Assembly (NCBI GenBank): GCA_030266105.1 | Contig: JAJDHH010000003.1 | Location: 1 to 64,000 of the forward strand | Direction of reading: 5' to 3' | DNA: 64,000 nucleotides | Source of the DNA: Eubacteriales bacterium OttesenSCG-928-K08 | GTDB lineage: Bacteria; Bacillota; Clostridia; Christensenellales; CAG-138 | Shown: piece by piece, positions 1 to 10,455 of the stretch | Position numbering within the stretch: the first letter of the stretch is position 1 | Layout of the letters: each line of letters begins with the position of its first letter | Made by a program: the position numbers and the translations under genes | Notes under the pieces: model-generated | What the model saw: the letters and a program-made list of their open reading frames with translations, nothing else | Told to the model about the DNA's origin: nothing | Database searches by the model: none

Positions 1-22
1 GATTTTGATTTTTTGAGGGGAT

Positions 23-646
23 GTGCCTCATATGCTGATTTTATGTATTTTGCTGCTTTTAATCTTTTTAGCCTTATTGTTGCTGCTGTGGCCTGCCAGA
101 CTCAAAATAAAATGCGATGCTAATCTTTTTTTGGATGTGCGGGCGGATTTTTGCGCGGGTTTTTTAAGCGGCCTGGTGCATTACACTTATCGCGTGCGCA
201 TGAATATTCTAAAAGAACCAGTGCTTACACTTTGGCGATACAAAAAAAACGAAACAAAATTGCTCTTTAAGGCAGGCGCACAAAAAGAGCAAAGCCGCGA
301 AACGGTTCAGTTTCCGCTTGAGCGCATTTGGAATCATTTGCGCTTAAAAAAGCTGAGTATAAGCGGCGAGGTGGGCATAAAGGAAGATGCTTTTGTGACC
401 GTTATGCTCACGGGCGCAATTTCGTCTTTGCTAAATGCGGGCCTGTTTGTGCTGTGCAGAGAAAAAGATCAATCGGCAATAAGCATAAACATTACGCCGG
501 ATTTTAAGGCCGATTCATTCAGGCTAAATTTGGAAGGCATAGCATCCTGCGCACCAATCCATATTATAATCGCCATAGTTTTATGGGAAATTGAGAATAG
601 AAAGGGGAAAAAAGCGGTATGGCGCATCCTATCGAAAACATCTTAA
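23..646 (+). CDS. DUF2953 domain protein (YtfI-like)
   Basis: N-terminal TM segment, DUF2953-like sequence, directly upstream of a GerW/YtfJ homologue. Confidence 0.7.
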   Translation: MPHMLILCILLLLIFLALLLLLWPARLKIKCDANLFLDVRADFCAGFLSGLVHYTYRVRMNILKEPVLTLWRYKKNETKLLFKAGAQKEQSRETVQFPLERIWNHLRLKKLSISGEVGIKEDAFVTVMLTGAISSLLNAGLFVLCREKDQSAISINITPDFKADSFRLNLEGIASCAPIHIIIAIVLWEIENRKGKKAVWRILSKTS

Positions 647-1080
647 AAACAACAATGGAGGAACTAAGGCAGATGGTGGATGTCAACACCATCGTGGGCG
701 ATCCTGTTATGATGGGCAACGACACGGTGATCGTTCCCGTATCCAAGGTTTGCCTGGGGTTCCTTTCAGGTGGAGGCGAATACGAAACAAAATGCAAGCG
801 GCGTGATGAACGCGAACAGAGCGAGGAAAAGCAGTTCCCCTTTGCAGGCACATCGGTTGCGGGCATGAACCTTACACCGCTTGCATTCCTTACAATTTCG
901 GGAGGCGATGTGCGAATGCTGCCCGTTAATTACAGTTGCACGGTGGATCGTATTATCGAAATGGTGCCCTCGTGCATAAAGGAAATTGAAAAGATCGCCA
1001 AGGACGTTTGCTCAAGAAAACAGCCGGATGAAAACGAAACCGTCAACCAAAACGAACCGCCCCAGGGATTTGAAGAATAG
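619..1080 (+). CDS. ytfJ: GerW family sporulation protein (YtfJ)
   Basis: MAHPIENILKTTMEELRQMVDVNTIVGDPV...FLSGGGEYE is characteristic of YtfJ/GerW. Confidence 0.9.
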   Translation: MAHPIENILKTTMEELRQMVDVNTIVGDPVMMGNDTVIVPVSKVCLGFLSGGGEYETKCKRRDEREQSEEKQFPFAGTSVAGMNLTPLAFLTISGGDVRMLPVNYSCTVDRIIEMVPSCIKEIEKIAKDVCSRKQPDENETVNQNEPPQGFEE

Positions 1081-1106
1081 CGCGGCAAACAAAACAGCCG
1101 AGGTAA

Positions 1107-2288
1107 ATGTTGATGAAAAAAGTAAAAGCAGTTCCGCTGGGAATTATCAAGGGGCTAAGGCCCCTTGATTTTAGTTTATCGTTTTTAGCTCCGCTTTTTG
1201 TGCTAGCGCTGTTGTTTGTGCCATTGCGGGCGGCGAATGCTTTGGGGCCGCAGGTTAATGCCTCCGGCGCGGTGCTCATGGATCAGGCGACCACCCGTGT
1301 GCTCGCTTCACAAAACGCGCATGAGCGGATGCCCATGGCAAGCACAACAAAGGTGATGACGGCAATGCTGGCGATTGAAAACGCGCCGCTTAACACGATC
1401 ATTACCGTACCAAAGCAAGGTTATGCGGTGGAGGGTTCAAGCATGTACCTTGAGCTGGGCGAAAAGCTTACGCTTGAGGATCTTCTTTATGGCCTGATGC
1501 TAAGCTCAGGCAACGATGCTGCGGTGACGATTGCAATGCACATTGGTGGCTCAGTGGAAGGTTTTGCGCGGATGATGAACAACCGCGCGCTTGAGCTTGG
1601 CTGTTTGAACACAAGCTTTGTAACGCCAAACGGGTTGCATGACGACAACCATTATACAACCGCATATGATCTTGCGCTGATATGCTGCGCAGCAATGGAG
1701 CTACCGCAGTTCAGGCAAATAGTCGGCACTCAGTATTGGACTACAAAATCAGGCAACATCACAAGATCCATAAAAAACAAGAACAAGATTTTATGGAATT
1801 ATAACGGCGGGAACGGCATTAAAACGGGCTTTACAAAGGCTGCCGGAAAGTGCCTGACGTTTTCTGCAGAGCGGGGGGAGGGCATGGTTGTGGGGGTGGT
1901 GCTAAACGCCCCTGATATGTGGAAATCGGCAACAACCCTGATGGACTTTGGGTTTGACAACCATGCGTGGGAAACGATCATAAAAGCAGGAGATACCGCT
2001 TGTACGGTTAATATAAACAAAGGTATGCAAAGTATATTGGAAATTGTCGCAAAAGAGGATATACTAATACCGTTGCGCCAAGGAGAAACAAAACAAAGCG
2101 CAAATGTGCGGGTCGATTGCCCATACTCTTTGGAAGCGCCGGTGTATGCCGGGCAGCAGGTGGGCAGGCTTGAGGTTTGGATGGATGAACGGTGCGTGGC
2201 GTCGACACCAATTATTGCAAAAGAGACCGTTTATAAAAAAGAGTATCCCTATTATCTGCTGCGTATAATTCGGGATTGGGTATCATAA
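1107..2288 (+). CDS. dacF: D-alanyl-D-alanine carboxypeptidase (S11 family, DacF-like)
   Basis: SxxK motif (MASTTKVMTAML), SGN motif (SSGNDAA), KTG motif (GIKTGFTKAAG), signal peptide. Confidence 0.9.
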   Translation: MLMKKVKAVPLGIIKGLRPLDFSLSFLAPLFVLALLFVPLRAANALGPQVNASGAVLMDQATTRVLASQNAHERMPMASTTKVMTAMLAIENAPLNTIITVPKQGYAVEGSSMYLELGEKLTLEDLLYGLMLSSGNDAAVTIAMHIGGSVEGFARMMNNRALELGCLNTSFVTPNGLHDDNHYTTAYDLALICCAAMELPQFRQIVGTQYWTTKSGNITRSIKNKNKILWNYNGGNGIKTGFTKAAGKCLTFSAERGEGMVVGVVLNAPDMWKSATTLMDFGFDNHAWETIIKAGDTACTVNINKGMQSILEIVAKEDILIPLRQGETKQSANVRVDCPYSLEAPVYAGQQVGRLEVWMDERCVASTPIIAKETVYKKEYPYYLLRIIRDWVS

Positions 2289-2297
2289 AAAAGCCGA

Positions 2298-3032
2298 TTG
2301 GGGTGGGGGAACATACGGTTACAGAAGTTTATGGCCGAGGCAGGCATTGCCTCCCGCAGAAAATGCGAAGAGTATATAACCGCCGGGCGAGTCTACGTTA
2401 ATGGCGAAATGGCGGAGCTTGGCCGCGTGATCGATCCTGAAAAGGACGAGGTTTCATTTGATGGGCAGCCGATCAAACGCAAGCAGATAAGGCAGGTTAT
2501 TTTGTTTTACAAGCCGCGCGGGGTGGTTTGCACAAGTGGCGATCCCGAGGGTAGAAAAACTGTGCAGGATTATTTTCGCGAGTTGGACGCACGGCTTTTT
2601 AACGTGGGCAGGCTGGATATTAACTCGGAAGGCCTTATCGTTATGACAAACGATGGCGCGCTCGCGCAGGCGCTAACGCACCCGAGCTATAAAATCCCCA
2701 AAACATATTATGTGGTGTGCGATGGGGAGCTAACAGGCGAAGAAGCTGCGCAGTTAATGCGGGGTGTTGAGCTTGAGGATGGCATGACTGCGCCTGCCAA
2801 AGTGGACTATATCCGCCCAACACGCACAGGCAAAACGAGCTTTTTAATCACAATCCGCGAGGGTAAAAACAGGCAGGTGCGGCGCATGGTTGAGGCGGTG
2901 GGCCACAAAACGCTTCTTCTTAAAAGAGAACGCGTGGGCGAGCTTAAGTTAGCAGACCTAAAACCCGGCGAATGGAGATACGCAACAGAGCCTGAGCTCG
3001 CCTGGTTGGATGGATTGACTAACGAGCGATAA
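2298..3032 (+). CDS. rluB: Pseudouridine synthase, RsuA/RluB family
   Basis: S4 domain RLQKFMAEAGIASRRKCEEYI and catalytic GRLDINSEGLIVMTNDG; annotated start uncertain. Confidence 0.9.
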   Translation: MGWGNIRLQKFMAEAGIASRRKCEEYITAGRVYVNGEMAELGRVIDPEKDEVSFDGQPIKRKQIRQVILFYKPRGVVCTSGDPEGRKTVQDYFRELDARLFNVGRLDINSEGLIVMTNDGALAQALTHPSYKIPKTYYVVCDGELTGEEAAQLMRGVELEDGMTAPAKVDYIRPTRTGKTSFLITIREGKNRQVRRMVEAVGHKTLLLKRERVGELKLADLKPGEWRYATEPELAWLDGLTNER

Positions 3033-3075
3033 GTAATTTTTATATGAAGCGACATATAATTACCATAAACATATA

Positions 3076-3100
3076 GCGCGGGATACTCCCGCGCCTTTTT
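3076..3100 (+). terminator. Rho-independent terminator after rluB
   Basis: GCGCGGG-atact-CCCGCGC followed by CTTTTT. Confidence 0.75.
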
Positions 3101-3296
3101 GAATACTTGGGCTGAAAATGTCTGAAAAATAGGGCTTGCAATGGCCATGTATTAGGTGTTACAATGGTTTCGGCTAAAATGCGGGAATAGGCGGGTTTAT
3201 GCTTTATTACTGCTTAAATGCCCTGCATAAAGCCATAATATATTTTTTACACATATAATAAGCCATAATTATAACTTTTAGCAGGAGGTGAAAGGA

Positions 3297-3596
3297 ATGG
3301 AAACATCGAACATTTCCGGTTGGGGCGTAATGCTGTTGGGCATGGGAATTGTTTTTTTAGGCCTGGTGATGTTGATTTATATCACTAAGCTAATGAGCTT
3401 TTTCTGCACAAAGGGCATGAAGAAAGAGCAGGTGCCCGCAGTGCAGGCGCAGGCCGCACAGGCAGCGCCGGTTTTGCCCAATTCGCAGGCGATTGCAAAC
3501 AGGCCGCAGTTTGTGGCGGCAATTGCAGTGGCAATCGCAACCGTGATGGGCACCGAACCAGAGGGTCTTCGTATTCATTCAATTACAAAAAAATAA
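3297..3596 (+). CDS. OadG-like sodium pump decarboxylase gamma subunit
   Basis: Single N-terminal TM, Ala/Pro/Gln linker, first gene of the decarboxylase cluster; RBS GGAGGTG before ATG 3297. Confidence 0.75.
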   Translation: METSNISGWGVMLLGMGIVFLGLVMLIYITKLMSFFCTKGMKKEQVPAVQAQAAQAAPVLPNSQAIANRPQFVAAIAVAIATVMGTEPEGLRIHSITKK

Positions 3597-3692
3597 AATC
3601 TGCCTGTGAGGGCGCGGTTTTTGCGCTTTGCCAACAAAGCTTAGCGTGTCCCTGATGAAAAACAAAACATACGCATTTTAGGAGGAACAATC

Positions 3693-4067
3693 ATGCGCAA
3701 GTTCAACGTGAATGTTAATGGCACTTCTTATGAAGTTGTTGTGGAAGAAATCGCCGCTGGCGCGGCTCCTGTTGCAGCAGCGCCTGTTGCTGCCCCAGCA
3801 CCCGTTGTCGCGGCACCCGTTGTCGCAGCTCCTGTTGCAGCAGCGCCTGCTGGTGGCGAGAGCGTGTCCGCCCCAATGCCCGGCACCATCCTTGCCGTTA
3901 ATGTCAAGGTTGGCGATGCGGTTAAGGCCGGCGATGTTGGCATGGTGCTTGAAGCCATGAAAATGGAAAACGAAATGATGGTTCCCGCGACCGGAACAGT
4001 GACTTCCGTGCGCGTGGGAGTTGGCGCGGCTGTAGAAACGGGAGACGTGCTGTTTACGGTTGGTTGA
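3693..4067 (+). CDS. Biotin/lipoyl carrier protein (decarboxylase biotin subunit)
   Basis: AP-rich linker and biotinylation motif EAMKMENEM. Confidence 0.92.
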   Translation: MRKFNVNVNGTSYEVVVEEIAAGAAPVAAAPVAAPAPVVAAPVVAAPVAAAPAGGESVSAPMPGTILAVNVKVGDAVKAGDVGMVLEAMKMENEMMVPATGTVTSVRVGVGAAVETGDVLFTVG

Positions 4068-4093
4068 CCCATTACACTTAAGGAGCGGATGGA

Positions 4094-5278
4094 ATGCAAA
4101 CTTTAATCGATTTTTTTGCTACCACAGGCTTTGCCGCGTTGTTTTCAGATTGGCGCGGGCCTGTTATGATTGTGGTCGCATGTATACTTTTATACCTGGC
4201 GATCGTTAAGAAGTTCGAGCCGCTGCTGCTTGTGCCAATCGCGTTTGGTATGCTTTTGACAAACCTGCCCGGTGCGGAGATGTATCACTCCGAGCTGTTT
4301 GCGGGTGGGCATGTGGATTGGGCAAACTTTGAAAGCACTGGCGGCCTGCTGGACTATTTGTATCTTGGAATTAAGCTGGGCATATACCCTTCATTGATAT
4401 TTATGGGCGTTGGCGCGATGACGGACTTTGGCCCGTTGATTGCAAACCCCAAGAGCCTGATTTTAGGTGCTGCCGCGCAGTGTGGCATCTTTGTGGCCTT
4501 CCTGGGCGCGCTGGGCTTGTCATCAGTGTTCCCGCAGCTGGGCTTTGGCAACGCTGAGGCGGCGTCAATCGGCATCATCGGCGGTGCTGATGGCCCTACG
4601 GCCATCTATGTCACAAGCAAGCTTGCGCCGCATTTGCTGGGGCCAATCGCAGTGGCGGCATACTCTTACATGGCGCTTGTGCCTGTTATTCAGCCGCCAA
4701 TAATGAAGCTTTTGACGACTGATAAGGAACGCAAGATCGTCATGGAGCAGCTTCGTCCCGTTTCGAAGACTGAAAAAATCCTGTTCCCCATTGTGGTAAC
4801 GATTTTTGTGTCGTTGCTGGTGCCATCAGCAGCGCCCCTTGTTGGCTTCCTGATGCTGGGCAACCTTTTCCGCGAGAGCGGAGTGACGGATCGTCTCTCC
4901 AAAACAGCGCAAAACGAGCTTATCAACATCGTCACAATCTTCCTGGGCGTGTCCGTTGGCGCAACCGCAAAGGGCGAAACATTCCTCCAGCCGCAAACGC
5001 TAACAATACTTGCGCTGGGTGTGTTTGCGTTTGGCTTTGGCACATTTGGCGGCGTAATACTCGCCAAAATCATGAACCTGTTTATCAAAAAGCCCATCAA
5101 CCCGCTGATCGGCTCCGCCGGTGTTTCGGCTGTGCCTATGGCTGCGCGTGTTTCTCAGGTGGTGGGCCAGAAATACAACCCCAAGAACTTCCTGCTCATG
5201 CACGCGATGGGGCCAAACGTAGCCGGCGTAATCGGCTCGGCAATCGCTGCGGGCGTATTCCTTGCGCTGTTTAGTTAA
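4094..5278 (+). CDS. oadB: Sodium-translocating decarboxylase beta subunit (OadB family)
   Basis: Polytopic; [23 protein letters not shown] is a beta-subunit signature. Confidence 0.93.
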   Translation: MQTLIDFFATTGFAALFSDWRGPVMIVVACILLYLAIVKKFEPLLLVPIAFGMLLTNLPGAEMYHSELFAGGHVDWANFESTGGLLDYLYLGIKLGIYPSLIFMGVGAMTDFGPLIANPKSLILGAAAQCGIFVAFLGALGLSSVFPQLGFGNAEAASIGIIGGADGPTAIYVTSKLAPHLLGPIAVAAYSYMALVPVIQPPIMKLLTTDKERKIVMEQLRPVSKTEKILFPIVVTIFVSLLVPSAAPLVGFLMLGNLFRESGVTDRLSKTAQNELINIVTIFLGVSVGATAKGETFLQPQTLTILALGVFAFGFGTFGGVILAKIMNLFIKKPINPLIGSAGVSAVPMAARVSQVVGQKYNPKNFLLMHAMGPNVAGVIGSAIAAGVFLALFS

Positions 5279-5331
5279 GCTGAGCGGCACAAACAAGAGT
5301 TAAAGCAATTCCTAAAAAGGAGGCCGGCAAA

Positions 5332-6780
5332 TTGGCAAATAAGCTTTTAATTACAGATACTATTTTGCGCGATGCGCACCAATCCCAGGCTGCAACCCGT
5401 ATGCGGCTGGAGGATATGCTGCCCGCGTGCGAAATATTGGACGACATTGGCTACTGGTCGCTGGAATGCTGGGGCGGAGCCACGTTTGATAGCTGCCTGC
5501 GTTTCCTCAATGAAGATCCGTGGGAGAGGCTGCGTAAGCTCAAAAAAGCGCTGCCCAAGACAAAGCTGCAAATGCTTTTCCGTGGCCAGAACATTTTGGG
5601 CTACAAACACTATGCGGATGATGTGGTGGAGCAATTCTGCCGCAAAGCGATTGAAAACGGCATCGAAGTTGTGCGAATATTCGATGCGTTGAACGATCCA
5701 AGAAACCTCGAGGCCGCAATTAAGTACACTAAAAAGTATGGCGGCATTTGCGAGCCTGCCATCAGCTACACGATAAGCCCCGTTCACAACGAGGATTATT
5801 TTGTAAACCTGGCTAAAGAGCTTGTGCAAATGGGCGCGGATGTAATCTGCATTAAGGATATGGCTAACCTGCTGCTTCCATATGCGGCATATTCATTGGT
5901 CAAGCGCCTTAAAACGGAAGTGAATGTTCCTATCCATCTGCACACGCATAATTCCACCGGCACGGGCGACATGACCTACCTCATGGCCGTGCAGGCGGGC
6001 GTGGATATTGTGGATTGCGCGCTTTCCCCGCTTGGCAATGGCACCGCGCAGCCCGCAACGGAGCCGCTCGTGGCGACATTGCAGGGCACGCAATACGACA
6101 CCGGGCTCGACATGGGCAAGCTGGTGGAAGCCGCCAAGTATTTTAGAGGCGTGGCGGATAAGCTTGTCAAGGAAGGCAACCTTGACCCCAAGGTGCTGGG
6201 TGTGGATGTTAACACATTGCTGTATCAGGTGCCGGGCGGCATGCTTTCCAACCTGATTTCACAGCTTAAGCAGGCTAACGCCGAGAGCAAATACTACGAT
6301 GTGCTCGAAGAAATTCCCGCCGTTCGTAAGGACTTTGGCTATCCGCCGCTAGTTACGCCCACAAGCCAGATCGTTGGCTCACAGGCAGTTATGAACGTGC
6401 TTGCTGGCAGCCGCTACAAAATGTTCACCAAGGAGTCAAAGGCGCTGCTTCATGGCGAGTATGGCCGCTTGCCGGGCGAGGTGAATGAAGAGGTAAGGCG
6501 CATGGCGATTGGCGATGAAGAGGTCATCACCTGCAGGCCTGCGGATCTTCTAAAGCCCGAGCTTGCAACCTATAAGCAGGAGCTTATCGACAAGGGCCTC
6601 TATGAGCAGGAGGAGGATGTGCTAAGCTATGCGCTCTTCCCCCAGGTGGCCGTTAAGTTCTTCGAAAATCGCAAGAACCCGGCGCCCGCTGCTCCGGCTG
6701 CCGCGCCTGCTCAGGCCCCGGCTCAAGCGCCGGCGCAAAACGTGGTGAAAACTCTTTATGTAGAGGATTTGTCCAAATAA
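5332..6780 (+). CDS. oadA: Oxaloacetate decarboxylase alpha subunit (carboxyltransferase), no biotin domain
   Basis: ITDTILRDAHQSQAATRMR..., TTG start after AAGGAGG; ends in an AP-rich tail without EAMKM. Confidence 0.92.
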   Translation: MANKLLITDTILRDAHQSQAATRMRLEDMLPACEILDDIGYWSLECWGGATFDSCLRFLNEDPWERLRKLKKALPKTKLQMLFRGQNILGYKHYADDVVEQFCRKAIENGIEVVRIFDALNDPRNLEAAIKYTKKYGGICEPAISYTISPVHNEDYFVNLAKELVQMGADVICIKDMANLLLPYAAYSLVKRLKTEVNVPIHLHTHNSTGTGDMTYLMAVQAGVDIVDCALSPLGNGTAQPATEPLVATLQGTQYDTGLDMGKLVEAAKYFRGVADKLVKEGNLDPKVLGVDVNTLLYQVPGGMLSNLISQLKQANAESKYYDVLEEIPAVRKDFGYPPLVTPTSQIVGSQAVMNVLAGSRYKMFTKESKALLHGEYGRLPGEVNEEVRRMAIGDEEVITCRPADLLKPELATYKQELIDKGLYEQEEDVLSYALFPQVAVKFFENRKNPAPAAPAAAPAQAPAQAPAQNVVKTLYVEDLSK

Positions 6781-6805
6781 TGCATTAGGGCAACAATCAA
6801 TATTT

Positions 6806-6840
6806 GGCTGCTGCAAATGTGTTACGCTTTTGCAGCAGCC
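6806..6840 (+). terminator. Stem-loop terminator of the oad operon
   Basis: 12-bp perfect inverted repeat GGCTGCTGCAAA/TTTGCAGCAGCC; weak T tract. Confidence 0.6.
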
Positions 6841-6914
6841 TTGCAATTTGGCCATATTAGTTTTACAATGCAGGAGTATAATCGATAGATAATACGTGAA
6901 AGGGTATTAACTCT

Positions 6915-7475
6915 ATGAAGCATATCCCCAACATATTGTCCGCTTTGCGCCTGCTTATGGTGGGTGTTTTTGTGTATTTCTTCAGGCAGGAGCAATACAT
7001 TTGGGCGCTTGTTATATATGTTACGGCTATCCTCACCGACATTTTGGATGGATATCTCGCCCGGCGCAACAACTGGATTTCAAACATAGGCAAGGTGCTT
7101 GACCCGCTGGCGGACAAGCTGATGCTCATTGCGGCGCTTGTGTGTTTTTGCGTTAAAGGCTGGATTCCCATTTGGCTGGTGGCCGTGGTTGCAGGCAAAG
7201 AGCTGGTGATGATTATCGGCGGAGCTTTCCTATATAAAAAAGACATCGTTGTGTATGCGGATTGGTTTGGAAAAACCGCCACTGGCTTTTTTAACGCCGG
7301 TGTGATCGCAACAATGTGCAAACCATTTTGGACATGGATTGGCATGTGGAATGTTGTGCTGCTTGTTGTTGCGATGGTGCTAGCGATAATCGCGCTGGTG
7401 CATTACGCCAAGAAAAACGTGTTCACCGGCAAAAAAACGGCTGCACAGCCCGATGCCGCACAGCCGGAGGAATAA
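6915..7475 (+). CDS. pgsA: CDP-diacylglycerol-glycerol-3-phosphate 3-phosphatidyltransferase
   Basis: CDP-alcohol phosphotransferase motif DILDGYLARRNN...GKVLDPLADK. Confidence 0.92.
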   Translation: MKHIPNILSALRLLMVGVFVYFFRQEQYIWALVIYVTAILTDILDGYLARRNNWISNIGKVLDPLADKLMLIAALVCFCVKGWIPIWLVAVVAGKELVMIIGGAFLYKKDIVVYADWFGKTATGFFNAGVIATMCKPFWTWIGMWNVVLLVVAMVLAIIALVHYAKKNVFTGKKTAAQPDAAQPEE

Positions 7476-7487
7476 ATAGCGTAACTC

Positions 7488-7516
7488 AAAAATGCAGCTT
7501 TGGCTGCGTTTTTTAT
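7488..7516. terminator. Bidirectional terminator between pgsA and the Lrp gene
   Basis: AAAAATGCAGC-tttg-GCTGCGTTTTTT between convergent genes. Confidence 0.7.
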
Positions 7517-7986
7517 TTATCAAAAATTGGCTTGATAGGAAAAGTTTCTATCGGCCTGCTCATAATAACATAAGATTCTGTTAGGCCAAGCGAATAAAGC
7601 TCATATGTCATGTGCAAAAAGCTTTCAGCATCCTTGCATGCGGTTTTGATGCAGTAACCAAAGCGTCCCGTAATTTCCATGCACTCCACTATGTTTGGGC
7701 TGTTGTTTATGTAATCCCGCATCTTTTGTTTATTTTCAATCGCAACAGAAATTAACACGATCGCACAAATGGAGCGCCCGAGCTTGCCCGGGTCAACAAC
7801 GGCGCGGTAGCCTAAAATGGCGCCGCTTTCTTCGAGCTTGCGCACACGCTCAATTGTTGAAGGCGAGCTCATGTTTATTTTTGAGGCCAGCTTTTGCATG
7901 GATATGCGGCCATCCTGCTGGAGAATTTCGAGAATCTTAACGTCTGTGTTGTCCATAGGAATTACCCCCTGCAAATAATATATCAT
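7513..7986 (-). CDS. Lrp/AsnC family transcriptional regulator
   Basis: MDNTDVKILEILQQDGRISMQKLASKINMSSPSTIERVRKLEESGAI; likely start is the internal MDNTD. Confidence 0.9.
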   Translation of the reverse strand: MIYYLQGVIPMDNTDVKILEILQQDGRISMQKLASKINMSSPSTIERVRKLEESGAILGYRAVVDPGKLGRSICAIVLISVAIENKQKMRDYINNSPNIVECMEITGRFGYCIKTACKDAESFLHMTYELYSLGLTESYVIMSRPIETFPIKPIFDK

Positions 7987-8124
7987 ATAACGCGCCGCCG
8001 CAAAAGTGCCTGTGCCAATTTATTAACGGAGTTGTGGTGAAATAAATTGCGCTGGTTGCACAAAAGTCTTTTTTGTTTTAATGCGCGCCTGCAATTTCTT
8101 TAAGCAAATACGTGCAAAAACGCG

Positions 8125-8153
8125 TTGACAAACACCCGCGGACTAGATAAAAT
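8125..8153 (+). promoter_or_regulatory. Predicted sigma-A promoter for yceD-rpmF
   Basis: TTGACA-17 nt-TAAAAT. Confidence 0.7.
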
Positions 8154-8182
8154 AGACGATGGTTGACTTTGGAGGAACGTGT

Positions 8183-8692
8183 ATGGAACTTCAGGTTAGC
8201 GCGGCGCTAAAGCTGCCGGGCAAGGTTTTTGAAGGCTCGTTTGCAGAGCGCTTGCCCGACCAGGAGTTTGGCGGCAGGAAGCTCACGTTTGCTGAGCCGG
8301 TGCGTTTAGATATCACCTACTCTTACGATGGTGAAGCGCTGGCGCTTAGCGGAGAGCTTGCTGTGGTGCTTAGCTCATTGTGCGCAAGCTGCAACGAAAC
8401 TTTTTGCGAGAAGCTCAACATTCCTGTGGATGAGCGCTTTGTAAAAGGTGAGCTGCCGCAGGATACGGAGGCCTATTCCTTTGATGCAGACCGCATCAAC
8501 CTGGACACTATGGTGCTGGACAATATCTTTCTGAGCATTCCTATAAGGAGCCTATGCAAAGAGGATTGTGCCGGTTTGTGCCCGGCTTGCGGTTGCAACA
8601 AAAACATGGTGTCCTGTTCGTGCGATGTGTGGGAAGAAAAATCCCCGCTGGCAGCGCTTAGTCAACTTCTCAAAGATGATAAGGAGGTGTAA
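8183..8692 (+). CDS. yceD: DUF177 domain protein (YceD)
   Basis: Upstream of rpmF; C-terminal [13 protein letters not shown] motif; RBS GGAGG before ATG 8183. Confidence 0.85.
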   Translation: MELQVSAALKLPGKVFEGSFAERLPDQEFGGRKLTFAEPVRLDITYSYDGEALALSGELAVVLSSLCASCNETFCEKLNIPVDERFVKGELPQDTEAYSFDADRINLDTMVLDNIFLSIPIRSLCKEDCAGLCPACGCNKNMVSCSCDVWEEKSPLAALSQLLKDDKEV

Positions 8693-8694
8693 TC

Positions 8695-8886
8695 ATGGCA
8701 GTTCCCAAGAGAAAAGTATCAAAGGCAAGGCGGGATTCCCGCAGATCCAGCCACTGGAAGCTCAGCCTTCCGGGTATCGTGGAATGCCCGCAATGCCATC
8801 AGCATAAATTGGCCCATAGGGTTTGCAAGCATTGTGGCTACTACAATGGTAAGCAGGTTGTGCAGATGGATGCGGATAAAAAATAA
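8695..8886 (+). CDS. rpmF: 50S ribosomal protein L32
   Basis: [23 protein letters not shown] and CxxC zinc motifs. Confidence 0.97.
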   Translation: MAVPKRKVSKARRDSRRSSHWKLSLPGIVECPQCHQHKLAHRVCKHCGYYNGKQVVQMDADKK

Positions 8887-8991
8887 TAAGCTTGCTTTGT
8901 TAAAGGGCTGTTTGAGCATGCGTTATGAAGAAGCGCTATAATGTATGTTCAAGCAGCTCCTTTTTGCGCATAAAAACAGGAGGGAAAAGCT

Positions 8992-9996
8992 ATGTATAAT
9001 ATCGCGATCGACGTTTTTGGCGGCGATAACGCACCCCAGGCAATTTTGGAAGGCTGCGAGCTTGCGCTTGGGCAGCTGCCGGATATTCGCCTGCTTTTGT
9101 TTGGTGATGAGGCGGTTATTGAAAACTTTGTGCGTGAGCGTGGTTTGGATAAAAGCAGGGTGGAGATAGTGCACGCGCCTGAAATCATCGGCATGGCGGA
9201 AAAAGCCACGGCCGCAATCAAACAAAAGCAAAACTCATCGCTGGTGCGCGCGCTTAAGTCCGTGGCCGAACGTGAGGCAGTGTGTTTGGTTTCCGCCGGA
9301 AGCACGGGCGCCGTGCTTGCGGGCGCGACATTGATCGTGCGCCGGATTAAGGGCGTTAAACGTCCTGCGCTTGCGCCGTTTTTGCCTACGCGCACAGGTT
9401 ATGCTTTGCTTTTGGACTGTGGAGCGAATACGGATTGCAAGCCTGCATATTTGCAGCAGTTTGCTGTTATGGGCTCAGCATACATTAAACTTGCAAAAGG
9501 AATTAAAAATCCGCGCGTGGGCCTTTTGAACAATGGCGCGGAGGCTGAAAAGGGCAATGAACTCACAAAGGCGGCCTACCCGCTGCTGGAGCAGGCGCCC
9601 ATAAATTTTGTTGGCAATTGCGAGGCGCGCGATGTGCTTTCAGGCGAGTTTGATGTGATTGTCGCCGATGGTTTTGCGGGAAATGTCGTGCTCAAAAGCA
9701 CTGAGGGCGTGGCGGGCTTCCTTATGGCAACACTTAAGGACGAGCTGATGTCGAGCGCACGCTCAAAGGTTGGCGCTGCGCTTGCAAAGCCCGCTTTTTC
9801 AAGGCTGAAAAAGCGCATGGATTACACTGAGTATGGCGGGGCGTTGCTGATTGGCGCAAATGGCGGCATTGTTAAGGCGCACGGCAGCTCCAACGCAAAG
9901 GCGTTTGCAGCAGCGATACGCCAGGCGCACGAGTATGCGCGCGCTGATGTGACACAGCAAGTGGAGCAGGCAATTTTAGAACTCGAACAGGTTTAA
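8992..9996 (+). CDS. plsX: Phosphate acyltransferase
   Basis: IAIDVFGGDNAPQAILEG; synteny rpmF-plsX-acpP. Confidence 0.95.
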   Translation: MYNIAIDVFGGDNAPQAILEGCELALGQLPDIRLLLFGDEAVIENFVRERGLDKSRVEIVHAPEIIGMAEKATAAIKQKQNSSLVRALKSVAEREAVCLVSAGSTGAVLAGATLIVRRIKGVKRPALAPFLPTRTGYALLLDCGANTDCKPAYLQQFAVMGSAYIKLAKGIKNPRVGLLNNGAEAEKGNELTKAAYPLLEQAPINFVGNCEARDVLSGEFDVIVADGFAGNVVLKSTEGVAGFLMATLKDELMSSARSKVGAALAKPAFSRLKKRMDYTEYGGALLIGANGGIVKAHGSSNAKAFAAAIRQAHEYARADVTQQVEQAILELEQV

Positions 9997-10166
9997 TTGT
10001 CTGTTTGGGTATGCTTAAATTGGATGATTGGTTCATATAATATAAAATATCTGTAGAGCGGGCGCCGGAATTTTGCGAGGATTTTCATTGACATCCAGGT
10101 GCAACTGCCCTAAACTGTTATGTGGACTGTATTTATTTTTTCAATGGCTGAGAGGAGTTTGCGGCA

Positions 10167-10391
10167 ATGAAGCTAGACAAGGTTCGCGAGATAATCGCCA
10201 AACAGTTGGATGTGGATGCGGACAGCATCACTTTGGAATCCAGATTGGTGGATGATCTCAAAGCGGATTCGTTGGATGTCGTGGAACTGATAATGGATCT
10301 TGAACAAGAGTTTGATATCGAGATTCCCGACGAAGAGCTGCCTAAGGTTCGCACGGTGGGCGATATCGTGGCATATCTCGAAAAACACTGA
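10167..10391 (+). CDS. acpP: Acyl carrier protein
   Basis: [27 protein letters not shown] phosphopantetheine site. Confidence 0.96.
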   Translation: MKLDKVREIIAKQLDVDADSITLESRLVDDLKADSLDVVELIMDLEQEFDIEIPDEELPKVRTVGDIVAYLEKH

Positions 10392-10408
10392 TCCAACAGG
10401 GTACCGTT

Positions 10409-10440
10409 TGCCCGCATCAGTTTTGGTGCGGGCATTTGTG
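10409..10440 (+). terminator. Terminator-like hairpin after acpP
   Basis: TGCCCGCA-loop-TGCGGGCA then TTTGTG. Confidence 0.5.
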
Positions 10441-10455
10441 TGAACCAGGCAATCG

